Origin: Bacillus pseudomycoides
GTDB taxonomy: Bacteria > Bacillota > Bacilli > Bacillales > Bacillaceae_G
Assembly: GCF_002551005.1 (NCBI RefSeq)
Contig: NZ_NVOY01000020.1
Coordinates: 1-64,000, forward strand
DNA length: 64,000 bases
Direction: 5' to 3'
Position numbers and translations under genes: made by a program. This document shows, in pieces, positions 32,317-41,716 of the stretch. How positions within the stretch are numbered: position 1 is the first letter of the stretch; every line of letters begins with the position of its first letter. Under the pieces are notes generated by a model. The model did not search any database, was not told where the DNA came from, and saw nothing but the letters and a program-made list of their open reading frames with translations.

Positions 32317-33549
32317 ATGAAAATTATTGTCCAAAAATTTGGTGGTACATCTGTACGTGATGAAAATGGTCGGAAACACGCCCTTCACCACATCAAAAAA
32401 TCATTGAAAGAAGGCTATAAAATTGTAGTTGTTGTATCTGCGATGGGTCGCAAAGGTGAGCCATATGCGACTGATACATTATTAAGCCTTGTAAGTGAAA
32501 AACAATCGTTTATTTCAAAACGTGAACAAGATTTATTGTTGTCTTGTGGTGAGTTAATTTCGGCAATTGTGTTTTCAAACATGTTAAATGAAAATGAAAT
32601 TAAGGCGGCAGCATTCAATGGTGCACAAGCTGGCTTTATTACAAATGATGATTTTACAAACGCTAAAATCATTGAAATGAACTGTGAACGTATACGTAAA
32701 GAATTAGAAGAAGTAGATGTAATTGTCGTAACGGGATTCCAAGGGCAAACGAAAGAAGGAGATACGACAACACTTGGACGCGGTGGAAGTGATACATCGG
32801 CGTCGGCACTAGGTGTTGCGCTTCATGCCGAATATATTGATATCTTTACAGATGTAGAAGGTGTGATGACAGCTGATCCTCGTATTGTAAAAGATGCGCG
32901 TCATCTTGAAAATGTAACATATAATGAAATCTGTAATATGGCATATCAAGGTGCAAAAGTTGTTCATCCTCGTGCTGTTGAAATTGCGATGCATGCAAAA
33001 GTACCACTGCGTGTGCGCTCTACGTATTCTGATAGCGAAGGTACTCTAATTGCAGCGTACGATGGTGCAACAAAAGGTCGTGATGTACAAGAGCGTCCTG
33101 TAACTGGCATTGCTCATGTTTCCGATGTAACGCAAATTAAAGTGTTAGCAAAAGACGGGGCATATGATTTACAAACAGAAGTGTTCAAAGAAATGGCAAA
33201 TGAAAAGATTAGCGTAGATTTGATCAATATTTCTCCTACCGGTGTTGCATACACAGTTAGTGATGATGTTGCAGATCGAGCAGTTGAAGTGCTTCATAAG
33301 CTTGGATATGATCCAATTGTAACGGAGCACTGTGCAAAAGTATCTATTGTTGGAGCTGGTATCGCAGGTGTTCCAGGTGTTACAGCGAAAATTGTTACAT
33401 CATTAGCTGAAAATGGAGTTCAAATATTGCAATCAGCAGATAGCCATACAACAATATGGGTACTTGTGAAAGAAGAGAAACTTGTAGATGCTGTAAATGC
33501 ACTTCATCGTGCATTTGAGCTTTCAAAAGAAAAGCAACTGAAATTATAA
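32317..33549 (+). CDS. dapG: Aspartokinase I (diaminopimelate-type)
   Basis: 410 residues. KFGGTSVRD at the N-terminus, GRGGSDTSASALG (about 150-162) and the C-terminal tandem ACT regulatory domains (about 270-405). It phosphorylates aspartate, the first step of the lysine branch; the B. subtilis DapG enzyme is inhibited by meso-diaminopimelate. Follows asd after 22 nt and precedes dapA by 11 nt, the order seen in B. subtilis. Confidence 0.95.
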   Translation: MKIIVQKFGGTSVRDENGRKHALHHIKKSLKEGYKIVVVVSAMGRKGEPYATDTLLSLVSEKQSFISKREQDLLLSCGELISAIVFSNMLNENEIKAAAFNGAQAGFITNDDFTNAKIIEMNCERIRKELEEVDVIVVTGFQGQTKEGDTTTLGRGGSDTSASALGVALHAEYIDIFTDVEGVMTADPRIVKDARHLENVTYNEICNMAYQGAKVVHPRAVEIAMHAKVPLRVRSTYSDSEGTLIAAYDGATKGRDVQERPVTGIAHVSDVTQIKVLAKDGAYDLQTEVFKEMANEKISVDLINISPTGVAYTVSDDVADRAVEVLHKLGYDPIVTEHCAKVSIVGAGIAGVPGVTAKIVTSLAENGVQILQSADSHTTIWVLVKEEKLVDAVNALHRAFELSKEKQLKL

Positions 33550-33560
33550 GGAGTGAGACC

Positions 33561-34439
33561 ATGAGAGATTTTGGGACAATTGCAACAGCGATGGTCACAC
33601 CGTTTGATAAAAATGGAAACATCGATTTTGCAAAGACAACAAAATTGATAAACTATTTGATTGATAACGGGACAACATCAATTGTTGTAGGAGGAACAAC
33701 AGGTGAATCTCCTACATTAACATGTGAAGAAAAGGTAGCGTTATATCGTCATGTCGTATCTGTTGTCGATAAAAGGGTACCCGTGATAGCTGGAACTGGT
33801 AGCAACAATACACATGCTTCTGTGGAGCTTACGAAAAAAGCTGAAGAAGTAGGCGTAGATGCGATTATGTTAGTTGCACCATATTATAATAAACCAAGTC
33901 AGGAAGGTATGTATCAGCACTTTAAAACAATTGCTGAAAGTACAAAATTGCCGATCATGCTATACAACGTTCCAGGTCGATCTATTGTACAGATTTCTGT
34001 CGATACAGTTGTTCGTTTATCACAAATTCCAAACATTATTGCAATCAAGGATGCGGGTGGCGACGTATTAACGATGACAGAAATCATCGAAAAAACAGAT
34101 GATGATTTTGCTGTTTACAGTGGTGATGACGGATTAACATTGCCAGCTATGGCAATTGGAGCAAAAGGTATTGTATCTGTTGCTTCTCATATTATTGGTA
34201 ATGAAATGCAAGACATGATTGCAGCATTCCAAACTGGTGATATGAAAACAGCGCAAACGCTTCATCAATTGTTAGTAAGAGTGACAAATGCATTATTTAT
34301 GGCACCGAGTCCAACTCCTGTGAAGACGGCATTACAAATCGTAGGATTAGACGTTGGTTCTGTTCGTTTACCTCTTCTACCATTAACTGAAGAAGAAAGA
34401 ACGCAATTACTTGAAGTTATACAATCTATTCCTCGCTAA
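33561..34439 (+). CDS. dapA: 4-hydroxy-tetrahydrodipicolinate synthase
   Basis: 292 residues, full length. It condenses pyruvate with aspartate semialdehyde. GTTGESPTL (about 44-52), the Tyr of MLYNVPGRS (about 135) and the Schiff-base Lys in IIAIKDAGGD (about 163) are visible. The product is the branch point for both cell-wall diaminopimelate and spore dipicolinic acid. Last gene of the cluster; terminator directly after. Confidence 0.97.
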   Translation: MRDFGTIATAMVTPFDKNGNIDFAKTTKLINYLIDNGTTSIVVGGTTGESPTLTCEEKVALYRHVVSVVDKRVPVIAGTGSNNTHASVELTKKAEEVGVDAIMLVAPYYNKPSQEGMYQHFKTIAESTKLPIMLYNVPGRSIVQISVDTVVRLSQIPNIIAIKDAGGDVLTMTEIIEKTDDDFAVYSGDDGLTLPAMAIGAKGIVSVASHIIGNEMQDMIAAFQTGDMKTAQTLHQLLVRVTNALFMAPSPTPVKTALQIVGLDVGSVRLPLLPLTEEERTQLLEVIQSIPR

Positions 34440-34443
34440 TAGG

Positions 34444-34479
34444 AAAGTGGCTTAGTGATATTTGCTAAGTCACTTTTTG
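34444..34479 (+). terminator. Terminator after dapA
   Basis: AAAGTGgCTTAG...CTAAGtCACTTTTT stem-loop with T-run. Confidence 0.75.
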
Positions 34480-34756
34480 TGTTTTATCCCGCTATTTTGA
34501 AGATATGATTACCGTTTATAAAACATTTTTACTACCAGACGGTTTACTTTACTGTTACCCAGTTTATTGTCTTATACATATTCTTCTCTTTTCTTTCTTA
34601 TAATTTAACTTGTGTTCTATTTCTTATATCAGTTATAATATGGCTAAGTAGCTTAGTACGGGTATGCTTAGCAATAATGGAAAAACTTTACGGGTTATCG
34701 GATTTTGTATGAATTTACATAAAACATTTGATTTATATAATGAAAGAGAGGTGGAA
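34480..34756 (+). other. Intergenic upstream of rnjB
   Basis: AT-rich with no gene. It should contain the rnjB promoter; a GTATGCTTAGCAATAATGG region near 34662-34680 is a weak candidate. Together with the inverted-repeat segment the gap from dapA is 448 bp. Confidence 0.4.
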
Positions 34757-34879
34757 CCTGGTTTAAAAACAAAAAACGTGATAAGACCTTCGTTTTAGAT
34801 GTTGAAAAATGATGGTGGAGTTTCCCCTGGTTTCTCTACAATGTTAGTGGGATCAGTTTTTATACTATTTTTAAACCAG
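34757..34879 (+). repeat. 123-bp segment with 13-bp perfect inverted ends, between ribosome site and start of rnjB
   Basis: CCTGGTTTAAAAA (34757-34769) and TTTTTAAACCAGG (34867-34879) are exact complements. A strong ribosome site (AGAGAGGTGG, 34745-34753) ends just before the left arm. The rnjB ATG begins 8 nt after the right arm, with no site of its own. Folding would bring the two together. It looks like a MITE-like insertion or a structured leader. Confidence 0.6.
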
Positions 34880-34887
34880 GCAACAAC

Positions 34888-36558
34888 ATGAAGAAGAAAG
34901 AGATAGATACTGTAAAAGTATTCGCTCTCGGCGGAGTGGGCGAAATTGGAAAGAATATGTACTGCGTGGAAATTGATTCTGAAATTTTTATTGTGGATGC
35001 AGGACTTATGTTTCCAGAAGAAGAGATGTTTGGAATAGATATTGTTATTCCTGATATCACATATTTAGTGGAAAATAAAGAGCGCGTAAAAGGGCTATTT
35101 TTAACACATGGCCATGAAGACCATATTGGTGGTATTGTTTATGTGTTAAGAAAATTAGATATTCCAGTTTATGGAACGAAATTAACAAACGGTCTTGTGA
35201 AAGAAAAATTAGGAGAAGCGGGCATGTTAGGCCGTGTTGATTTAAGAACGATTGATTCTAATGCTACTGTTGAGTTCGATACAACAACGGTTTCTTTCTT
35301 TAAAACAACACATAGTATTCCAGATGCTGTGGGTGTTTGTTTCCATACATCACAAGGTGCAATTGTATATACTGGTGATTTTAAATTTGATCAAACTCCT
35401 ATTGGGAATAATGGTTCAGATATTGGGAAAATGGCGCAAATTGGCAATGAGGGTGTACTTTGCTTACTATCTGATAGTACAAATGCAGAGCGTCCTGGCT
35501 ATACAGGATCTGAGAGAGAAGTCGGTATAGAGATCTCTAAAGTATTTTATAATTCAGAAGGCCGTATTATTGTAGCTTCATTTGCGTCTAATGTTCATCG
35601 TATTCAACAAGTTTTTGATGCGGCTTATGAAACTGGTCGTAAGGTAGCAGTAGTGGGACGAAGTATGGTAAAGGTAGTTGATATTGCATATAATCTAGGC
35701 TATTTGAATATTCCAGACGGTATGTTAATTTCACTGCAGGATGTTGATAATTATCCTGAGAAAAAGGTGGCAATTTTAACGACTGGAAGTCAAGGTGAGC
35801 CAATGGCTGCCCTTTCTAGAATGGCAAGACAAGCTCATAAACAAATTTCAATTCGTAAAGGTGATACAGTCATTATTGCAGCATCCCCAATTCCAGGGAA
35901 TGAAACATCTGTCTCAAGAACAATTGATTTACTATTTAGAGCAGGTGCGGATGTTGTATATTATGGAGAAAAGAAAGTCCATGTTTCTGGGCACGGTAGT
36001 CAAGAAGAATTGAAGTTAATGTTGAATTTAATGAAACCGAAATATTTCGTGCCTGTACATGGTGAGTTTCGTATGCAAAAAGCGCACGCCCGTTTAGCTC
36101 AAGATGTTGGAATTCATTCGAATCGTATTTTTATCACTGAAAAAGGTGAAGTAATCTCCTTTACAGATGGTGTAGCGAAACCAGCAGGGAAAGTTCCAGC
36201 TGGAAATGTATTGATTGATGGATTAGGCGTTGGTGATGTTGGGAATATCGTGTTACGAGATCGGAAAATGTTATCGCAAGACGGCATCTTAGTCGTTGTT
36301 GTAACCCTTGGAAAAAATGAGAAAAAAATTATTTCTGGACCAGAAATAATTTCGCGAGGATTTGTTTATGTTCGTGAATCTGAAGCATTAATTGAAAAAT
36401 CAACTGATATCGTACGTACAATTGTAGAACAATCTATTAAAGAATATTCTATTGAATGGTCAACGTTAAAACAAAACATTCGTGAATTACTTGGACAATT
36501 TTTATTTGAACAAACGAAGAGAAAACCGATGATTTTACCAATTATCATGGAAATATAA
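34888..36558 (+). CDS. rnjB: Ribonuclease J2
   Basis: 556 residues, usual length. Metallo-beta-lactamase/beta-CASP fold with the zinc motif LTHGHEDHIGG (about 72-82), YTGDFKFDQ (about 162-170), SDSTNAERPG and the C-terminal VPVHGEFRMQKAHA. RNase J2 pairs with RNase J1 in the 5' exonuclease/endonuclease complex for mRNA decay and rRNA processing. The start codon lacks a nearby ribosome site (see the inverted repeat at 34757). An in-frame upstream extension is blocked by TGA. Confidence 0.95.
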   Translation: MKKKEIDTVKVFALGGVGEIGKNMYCVEIDSEIFIVDAGLMFPEEEMFGIDIVIPDITYLVENKERVKGLFLTHGHEDHIGGIVYVLRKLDIPVYGTKLTNGLVKEKLGEAGMLGRVDLRTIDSNATVEFDTTTVSFFKTTHSIPDAVGVCFHTSQGAIVYTGDFKFDQTPIGNNGSDIGKMAQIGNEGVLCLLSDSTNAERPGYTGSEREVGIEISKVFYNSEGRIIVASFASNVHRIQQVFDAAYETGRKVAVVGRSMVKVVDIAYNLGYLNIPDGMLISLQDVDNYPEKKVAILTTGSQGEPMAALSRMARQAHKQISIRKGDTVIIAASPIPGNETSVSRTIDLLFRAGADVVYYGEKKVHVSGHGSQEELKLMLNLMKPKYFVPVHGEFRMQKAHARLAQDVGIHSNRIFITEKGEVISFTDGVAKPAGKVPAGNVLIDGLGVGDVGNIVLRDRKMLSQDGILVVVVTLGKNEKKIISGPEIISRGFVYVRESEALIEKSTDIVRTIVEQSIKEYSIEWSTLKQNIRELLGQFLFEQTKRKPMILPIIMEI

Positions 36559-36560
36559 GA

Positions 36561-36592
36561 GAAGGCTGCCTATTTATAGGCAGCTTTTTCTT
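36561..36592 (+). terminator. Terminator after rnjB
   Basis: GAAGGCTGCCT-ATTTAT-AGGCAGCTTTTTC hairpin with T-run. Confidence 0.75.
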
Positions 36593-36661
36593 TCATCCTC
36601 TGTCGAATGAAATTTATAACTTAACAAATAATAGTTATATACGTGAGAAAGGGGATACGAC

Positions 36662-37411
36662 ATGATAGAGCGTGATGAAATGAAAAGTGAAGAAAAAGAG
36701 CCCAAGACAAAAGAAGAGACGAAAGAAGCTTCTGTATTAGAGAAAATTCAGCAGCTTGGACAGACAAATGTCCCGCAATTAAATGAATCGCGTATTCATT
36801 GTTTAACGATTATAGGGCAAATTGAAGGGCATGTGCAATTGCCACCACAAAATAAAACGACGAAATATGAACATGTTATTCCGCAAATTGTAGCAATTGA
36901 ACAAAATCCTAAAATTGAAGGGTTATTAATTTTGTTAAATACAGTTGGAGGGGATGTGGAAGCTGGGCTCGCGCTTTCTGAAATGATCGCTTCGCTTTCC
37001 AAACCGACTGTATCGATTGTACTTGGCGGAGGTCATTCTATTGGTGTGCCGATTGCGGTATCAACAGATTATTCATTTATTGCAGAAACAGCAACAATGA
37101 CAATTCACCCTATTCGTCTTACAGGTCTTGTAATAGGTGTTCCACAAACATTTGAGTATTTAGATAAAATGCAAGAACGTGTTATTCGTTTTGTAACAAA
37201 GCATTCCAAAGTAACGGAAGATCGTTTTAAGGAGTTAATGTTTGCAAAAGGGAATTTAACGCGAGATATTGGTACAAATGTTGTAGGTTTGGATGCGGTG
37301 AAATATGGTTTAATTGATGATGTTGGAGGGATTGGCCAAGCGATCAAAAAATTAAATGAATTAATTGATGCAAAAACATCAACTGAACAAGGTGGGGCGT
37401 TGCTACAATGA
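36662..37411 (+). CDS. tepA: ClpP-like translocation-enhancing protein TepA
   Basis: 249 residues. S14-type fold with [17 protein letters not shown], the nucleophile Ser in [11 protein letters not shown] (about 122) and His in MTIHPIR (about 147). TepA/YmfB is a membrane-associated ClpP-like protein linked to protein translocation or spore outgrowth in B. subtilis. The charged, Lys/Glu-rich first 30 residues are typical. The end overlaps ylzJ by 4 bases. Confidence 0.9.
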   Translation: MIERDEMKSEEKEPKTKEETKEASVLEKIQQLGQTNVPQLNESRIHCLTIIGQIEGHVQLPPQNKTTKYEHVIPQIVAIEQNPKIEGLLILLNTVGGDVEAGLALSEMIASLSKPTVSIVLGGGHSIGVPIAVSTDYSFIAETATMTIHPIRLTGLVIGVPQTFEYLDKMQERVIRFVTKHSKVTEDRFKELMFAKGNLTRDIGTNVVGLDAVKYGLIDDVGGIGQAIKKLNELIDAKTSTEQGGALLQ

Positions 37412-37614
37412 TTTTATATACGATTATGCCAGAGCAACTCGTGTATCCGATGGATCATAGTGAATTTGCGAAACAGAAAATTATTCATGTAGATGGTATT
37501 GATATGGTTGTGGAAATGGGAAATGAAAATAATTATTCTGTTGTACGTGTATTAAGTACAAACCCCCAACATTTTTTACAATATGAACCTGGGCAGAAAA
37601 TATCCTTTTCGTAA
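37408..37614 (+). CDS. ylzJ: YlzJ-like small protein
   Basis: 68 residues, with the [12 protein letters not shown] opening and [16 protein letters not shown] region of the YlzJ family always found between tepA and ftsK/spoIIIE. Unknown function. Translationally coupled to tepA. Confidence 0.88.
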   Translation: MILYTIMPEQLVYPMDHSEFAKQKIIHVDGIDMVVEMGNENNYSVVRVLSTNPQHFLQYEPGQKISFS

Positions 37615-37640
37615 AAGCAGGATTTTGTTTATGAGCTATG

Positions 37641-37691
37641 GTATAATATAAAAAACAAGAGGGTGAAGCAGCCGTGTGTGTAGGCTGCTTT
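37641..37691 (+). promoter_or_regulatory. Promoter and attenuator-like hairpin before ftsK
   Basis: TGG-TATAAT (extended -10, 37639-37647) is followed by the hairpin GAAGCAGCC...GGCTGCTTTCTTC at 37664-37690. The hairpin could terminate early transcripts or close the tepA-ylzJ operon. Confidence 0.45.
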
Positions 37692-37780
37692 CTTCAGTTT
37701 ATTCTGTAAAATTCTGTTTGAGTGGGACTATATTGATTCTGTGAAAGTTATATTTTTGAATGAGAATTTGAGGTGAAGAA

Positions 37781-40144
37781 ATGGCAAAACAAAAGCAAAG
37801 AGGGACGAAAACAAAAGCAAGACGTACCATAAAGCCAACTTTGTACTACGAAATCGTCGGTTTGACTCTTTTTGCGCTCTCCATCATTACAATTATGCAA
37901 CTAGGAGTTGTCGGAAAAGCATTCGTGCTATTTTTTCGCTTTTTCTTTGGAGAATGGTACATACTTGGAGTGCTTGGGGTTATTGCACTTTCTATAGCGT
38001 TTGTTATAAAACGAGAATGGCCGAATTTATTAAACAAACGATTGATTGGTCTATATTTAATCGTATTAGCTATATTGATGTTTAGTCACATTACATTAGT
38101 TAACCTTTTAACAAAAGATGGGGCAGTACAAAGTTCATCTGTTATTGTAACGACAAAAGATTTGTTCTTTCATGAAATGAAAAAAGGAGTCGACTCAGTA
38201 CATTTAGGCGGGGGAATGTTTGGGGCTATTATGTTTGCGACATGCTACTTTTTATTTGATGAGGTTGGCGCGTACATAATTGGAATGATTCTCATTTTGC
38301 TTGGTGTATTATGTATTACAAATAAACATATAGGAGAAGTACTTGCGCCGATTGGACGTATACTTAGACGGCAATTTCAAGTGATGCAAGGTGATTATAA
38401 AGATTGGCAAACGAAACGGTCTGCTGAAAAAACTGAAAAGAAAAAGACATCTCGCACGCGGAGTGAACGTCATGTGCAAGAGGCGCCGGAGTTAGTAGAG
38501 CATATAGAAGAAGCGGATGTAGCGCCGCCGATTATATCAAACTTTACTGAAAACTATGCAACGCCGGATCCAATAAGTGAAGAACCTCCTGAAGCAACTC
38601 AAGAGGATCCTTTGCCGATGCAAGAAGAACAGTCGCAGCGGAAAAAAGGTGAAAAAATTGTTGAATCGCTTTCCGGAGAGACGACAGCACCGCCAATGCA
38701 TTTTTCTCATGTTGAAAATAAAGACTATAAGTTGCCGTCTTTAGATCTATTAAAGTTTCCGAACAATAAGCAAGTGACAAATGAGAATGAGACGATTTAT
38801 GAAAATGCTCGTAAGTTGGAACGAACATTCCAAAGCTTCGGTGTGAAAGCGAAAGTAACAAAGGTTCATAGAGGGCCAGCTGTTACAAAATATGAAGTAT
38901 ATCCTGATATGGGGGTTAAAGTTAGTAAAATTGTTAGTTTAAGTGATGATTTAGCACTAGCTTTAGCGGCTAAAGATATTCGAATTGAAGCACCGATCCC
39001 AGGGAAATCAGCTGTTGGTATTGAAGTGCCAAATTCAGAAGTTGCAGTGGTTACGTTAAGAGAAGTATTGGATTCGAAAGCAAATAATCATCCGGAAGAA
39101 AAGTTATTAATTGGACTTGGGCGAGATATTACAGGTGAAGCTGTATTAGCACGTCTAAATAAAATGCCCCATTTACTCGTAGCAGGGGCAACTGGTAGCG
39201 GAAAGAGTGTATGTATTAACGGGATTATTACAAGTATTTTAATGCGCGCTAAACCGCATGAAGTCAAACTTATGATGATTGACCCTAAAATGGTAGAATT
39301 AAATGTATACAATGGTGTTCCGCATTTATTAACGCCTGTTGTGACAGACCCGAAAAAAGCGTCACAGGCATTAAAAAAGGTTGTCAATGAAATGGAACGA
39401 CGTTATGAATTGTTTGCGCATAGTGGAACACGGAATATTGAAGGATACAACGAATACGTTAAACAACATAATGAACAATCTGAAGCGAAGCAACCAGAAC
39501 TTCCGTATATTGTTGTTATCGTGGACGAGTTGGCCGATTTAATGATGGTTGCTTCTTCTGATGTTGAGGATGCGATTATGCGTTTGGCGCAAATGGCACG
39601 TGCAGCTGGTATTCATTTAATTATTGCAACGCAGCGTCCATCTGTAGATGTTATTACTGGTGTTATTAAAGCCAATATTCCATCGCGAATTGCTTTTGCG
39701 GTTTCGTCTCAAATTGACTCAAGAACGATTCTTGATACAGGAGGAGCAGAGAAATTGTTAGGACGAGGTGATATGCTGTTTGTACCAATTGGTGCTTCTA
39801 AGCCAGTTCGTGTACAAGGTGCATTTTTATCAGATGATGAAGTAGAAAAAGTAGTAGAGTATGTTGTTGCGCAGCAAAAAGCACAATATCAAGAGGATAT
39901 GATTCCGCAAGATGTACAAGAAACGAAGCAAGAGGTAGAGGATAATTTATATGATGAAGCAGTGCAACTCGTTGTAGACATGCAAACTGCATCAGTCTCT
40001 ATGTTACAGCGCAGGTTTCGTATTGGATATACGCGTGCGGCTCGATTGATTGATGCAATGGAAATGAACGGTGTTGTCGGTCCATACGAAGGAAGCAAGC
40101 CTCGTGAAGTGCTGGTAAAAGATATTCAAGAGAAAAGTTCGTGA
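37781..40144 (+). CDS. spoIIIE: DNA translocase FtsK/SpoIIIE
   Basis: 787 residues. Four membrane segments in the first 180 residues, an acidic, Pro-rich linker (about 200-310), the RecA-like motor with Walker [14 protein letters not shown] (about 465-477) and Walker [13 protein letters not shown] (about 577-588), and the C-terminal winged-helix gamma domain ([18 protein letters not shown]) that reads polar DNA motifs. It pumps the chromosome into the forespore and clears septal DNA. Located after tepA-ylzJ as in B. subtilis. Confidence 0.95.
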   Translation: MAKQKQRGTKTKARRTIKPTLYYEIVGLTLFALSIITIMQLGVVGKAFVLFFRFFFGEWYILGVLGVIALSIAFVIKREWPNLLNKRLIGLYLIVLAILMFSHITLVNLLTKDGAVQSSSVIVTTKDLFFHEMKKGVDSVHLGGGMFGAIMFATCYFLFDEVGAYIIGMILILLGVLCITNKHIGEVLAPIGRILRRQFQVMQGDYKDWQTKRSAEKTEKKKTSRTRSERHVQEAPELVEHIEEADVAPPIISNFTENYATPDPISEEPPEATQEDPLPMQEEQSQRKKGEKIVESLSGETTAPPMHFSHVENKDYKLPSLDLLKFPNNKQVTNENETIYENARKLERTFQSFGVKAKVTKVHRGPAVTKYEVYPDMGVKVSKIVSLSDDLALALAAKDIRIEAPIPGKSAVGIEVPNSEVAVVTLREVLDSKANNHPEEKLLIGLGRDITGEAVLARLNKMPHLLVAGATGSGKSVCINGIITSILMRAKPHEVKLMMIDPKMVELNVYNGVPHLLTPVVTDPKKASQALKKVVNEMERRYELFAHSGTRNIEGYNEYVKQHNEQSEAKQPELPYIVVIVDELADLMMVASSDVEDAIMRLAQMARAAGIHLIIATQRPSVDVITGVIKANIPSRIAFAVSSQIDSRTILDTGGAEKLLGRGDMLFVPIGASKPVRVQGAFLSDDEVEKVVEYVVAQQKAQYQEDMIPQDVQETKQEVEDNLYDEAVQLVVDMQTASVSMLQRRFRIGYTRAARLIDAMEMNGVVGPYEGSKPREVLVKDIQEKSS

Positions 40145-40156
40145 TAAAGTGAAACT

Positions 40157-40365
40157 TTAATCAGTGGTTTTTTTTTCATCCCCCACTGATTATTAGCCCT
40201 CACCAATCGGGCTTTTACGGGCAGTTTACCTCCCGCCCGCGCCACTGACAGAGAGGCGCTTTTTGCCTCATCCGAGGGGGCGAAACGACCGGAGATTCTA
40301 GCCGCTGGAGCTGGACAATGCTCTCGCTGATTTTGAGGTGGGAGTATTACTGCCCACAAATAGCG
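40157..40365. repeat. GC-rich interspersed repeat of the B. cereus group (bcr-like)
   Basis: Composition changes sharply from AT-rich to about 55-60 percent GC within 40185-40365. The section CACTGATTATTAGCCCTCAC then CGGGCTTTTACGGGCAG is a sequence I recognise as recurring downstream of genes in B. cereus group genomes. It begins with a hairpin AATCAGTGG...CCACTGATT. It has no gene-like frame. It is probably one of the bcr repeat families; the exact family cannot be named from memory. Confidence 0.6.
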
Positions 40366-40371
40366 GGATAA

Positions 40372-40409
40372 AGAAGCCGATTAGAAAGAATTCTAGTCGG
40401 TTTCTTTAA
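40372..40409 (+). terminator. Terminator-like hairpin
   Basis: AAGCCGATTAGA-AAGAAT-TCTAGTCGGTTTC stem with a short T-rich end, after the repeat. Confidence 0.5.
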
Positions 40410-40509
40410 TGAATAAAAATGATAACGCTTACTATCGGTAACTTTTAATTAGAATACGAATGGTTGTATATATTTTTATTCCAACGTTCGATTTTTTTGT
40501 TTGATTGTA

Positions 40510-40538
40510 TTGACAGCAATCATATCAAATGGTACGAT
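40510..40538 (+). promoter_or_regulatory. sigma-A promoter of the riboswitch leader
   Basis: Perfect TTGACA (40510-40515), 17 nt, TACGAT (40533-40538). Places the start site near 40545, just before the aptamer. Confidence 0.7.
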
Positions 40539-40558
40539 TACTTCGAAATCAAAATAAA

Positions 40559-40628
40559 CCTCATATAATCTTGGTAATAAGGTCCATAAGTTTCTACCTA
40601 GCAACCATTAATTTGCTAGACTATGAGG
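40559..40628 (+). promoter_or_regulatory. Purine (guanine-type) riboswitch aptamer
   Basis: P1 arms CCTCATA / TATGAGG enclose the conserved core: TATAATC, the invariant TTTCTACC (J2/3), a P3 hairpin CTAGCAA...TTGCTAG, and GACTATGAG. The base preceding TATG is C, which in known purine riboswitches specifies guanine/hypoxanthine over adenine. The L2 loop (TAATAAGGTC) departs from the common GATATGG consensus. A terminator follows (40656-40728) and duplicated CATATGAGAAAT motifs could pair with the P1 5' arm as an antiterminator. Confidence 0.85.
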
Positions 40629-40655
40629 AAAAAGTGTCAATACAAGGTGTATAGC

Positions 40656-40728
40656 AACTTTGTTCCTAACTTTTTCAACATATGAGAAATTCAGCATATG
40701 AGAAATGTAAGGTGCAAAGTTTTTTTTA
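40656..40728 (+). terminator. Riboswitch terminator
   Basis: AACTTTGTTCCTAAC...GTAAGGTGCAAAGTT forms a long imperfect stem followed by eight T. It contains two copies of CATATGAGAAAT in its loop. Confidence 0.7.
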
Positions 40729-40768
40729 TAGGTTAAAGAAAGAAAATTTCATTTAACGAAATTATTAG

Positions 40769-40883
40769 CACTTATTCGACAAATTGCAACTTTCTTATTT
40801 TTATTTAGGGGAATTCATGATATATTAATTGTGGAAAAAAGAGAAAAGAGAAAAGAGGTCTTACATCAGAGGTCGAATAAGTG
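40769..40883 (+). promoter_or_regulatory. 12-bp inverted repeat flanking the GntR gene promoter region
   Basis: CACTTATTCGAC (40769-40780) and GTCGAATAAGTG (40872-40883) are exact complements 91 bp apart, ending 19 nt before the GntR start codon. A candidate -10 (TATATT, about 40820) lies between. They may be operator halves for the regulator or a leader stem. Confidence 0.4.
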
Positions 40884-40901
40884 TAGTGCGAGGGGAGTCT
40901 T

Positions 40902-41627
40902 ATGTCAGTAAAGTCAGATAGTCGACATTTGTATTTACGAGTGATTGACCACATTAAAGAAAAAATTAAAAGCGGGGTATATAAAGAGAAGCAAAAGCTA
41001 CCGTCCGAATTTGATCTAGCAAAAGAGTTAGGCGTTAGTAGAGCGACCTTACGAGAAGCACTTCGAATTTTAGAAGAAGAAAGCGTTATCATCCGTCGGC
41101 ATGGTGTAGGAACGTTTGTAAATGCAAAGCCGTTGTTTTCTTCTGGAATTGAACAATTATCTAGTATTACAGATATGATTACTGGTGCAGGAAAAAAGCC
41201 AGGTACATTATTTCTATCATCAGCAGTAGGGAGCTTAACGGAAGAAGAAAAAGAAAAATTTAATAGTGAAGATGGTTTTGAAACACTTATGATTGAACGC
41301 GTTCGTACAGCAGATGGGGAACCTGTTGTTTATTGCGTTGATAAGTTACCAAAAGAAGTTCTTCCTGATTTGTCAGAATACAAAGAGGAATCATTACTTA
41401 CGGTCATACATAGAAATACACATAAACGCATTACATATGCTGTTGCTCATATTGAACCTCTTGGCTATCATTCTAAAATATCACCAATTTTAGAATGTGG
41501 ACCGGAAACAGCATTACTTGTGTTAAAGCAAATGCACTATGATCAAAACGATGAACCGATTTTATATTCTATTAATTATTTTCGAGCAGACAAATTTAGC
41601 TTCCACGTGTTAAGAAAACGTATGTAG
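40902..41627 (+). CDS. GntR/HutC-family transcriptional regulator
   Basis: 241 residues. N-terminal winged helix (about 8-75; [27 protein letters not shown] is the recognition region, residues 30-56) and a C-terminal UTRA ligand domain (about 95-235). It lies behind a purine riboswitch and directly before a nucleoside-type ABC importer, so regulation of nucleoside or purine uptake is the likely job. The effector cannot be read from sequence. The ribosome site is GAGGGGAG. Confidence 0.88.
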   Translation: MSVKSDSRHLYLRVIDHIKEKIKSGVYKEKQKLPSEFDLAKELGVSRATLREALRILEEESVIIRRHGVGTFVNAKPLFSSGIEQLSSITDMITGAGKKPGTLFLSSAVGSLTEEEKEKFNSEDGFETLMIERVRTADGEPVVYCVDKLPKEVLPDLSEYKEESLLTVIHRNTHKRITYAVAHIEPLGYHSKISPILECGPETALLVLKQMHYDQNDEPILYSINYFRADKFSFHVLRKRM

Positions 41628-41716
41628 ATTGTGCCCATTTTAGGGGGGTGACAGCAAGAAAATAGGGACATGATTTTGTAAGTAACTAGATACATATTTT
41701 AGGAGGGGTTTTTAGT

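Noticed and set aside
34745-34790. GAGGTGGAACC upstream of rnjB as a T-box leader
   Set aside because: It lacks the full T-box sequence, the specifier stem and a downstream terminator, and rnjB is not an aminoacyl or amino-acid gene. It reads better as a ribosome site.
40126-40359. 77-codon minus-strand frame in the GC-rich repeat
   Set aside because: It has repeat-derived composition, no ribosome site, and no recognisable protein.
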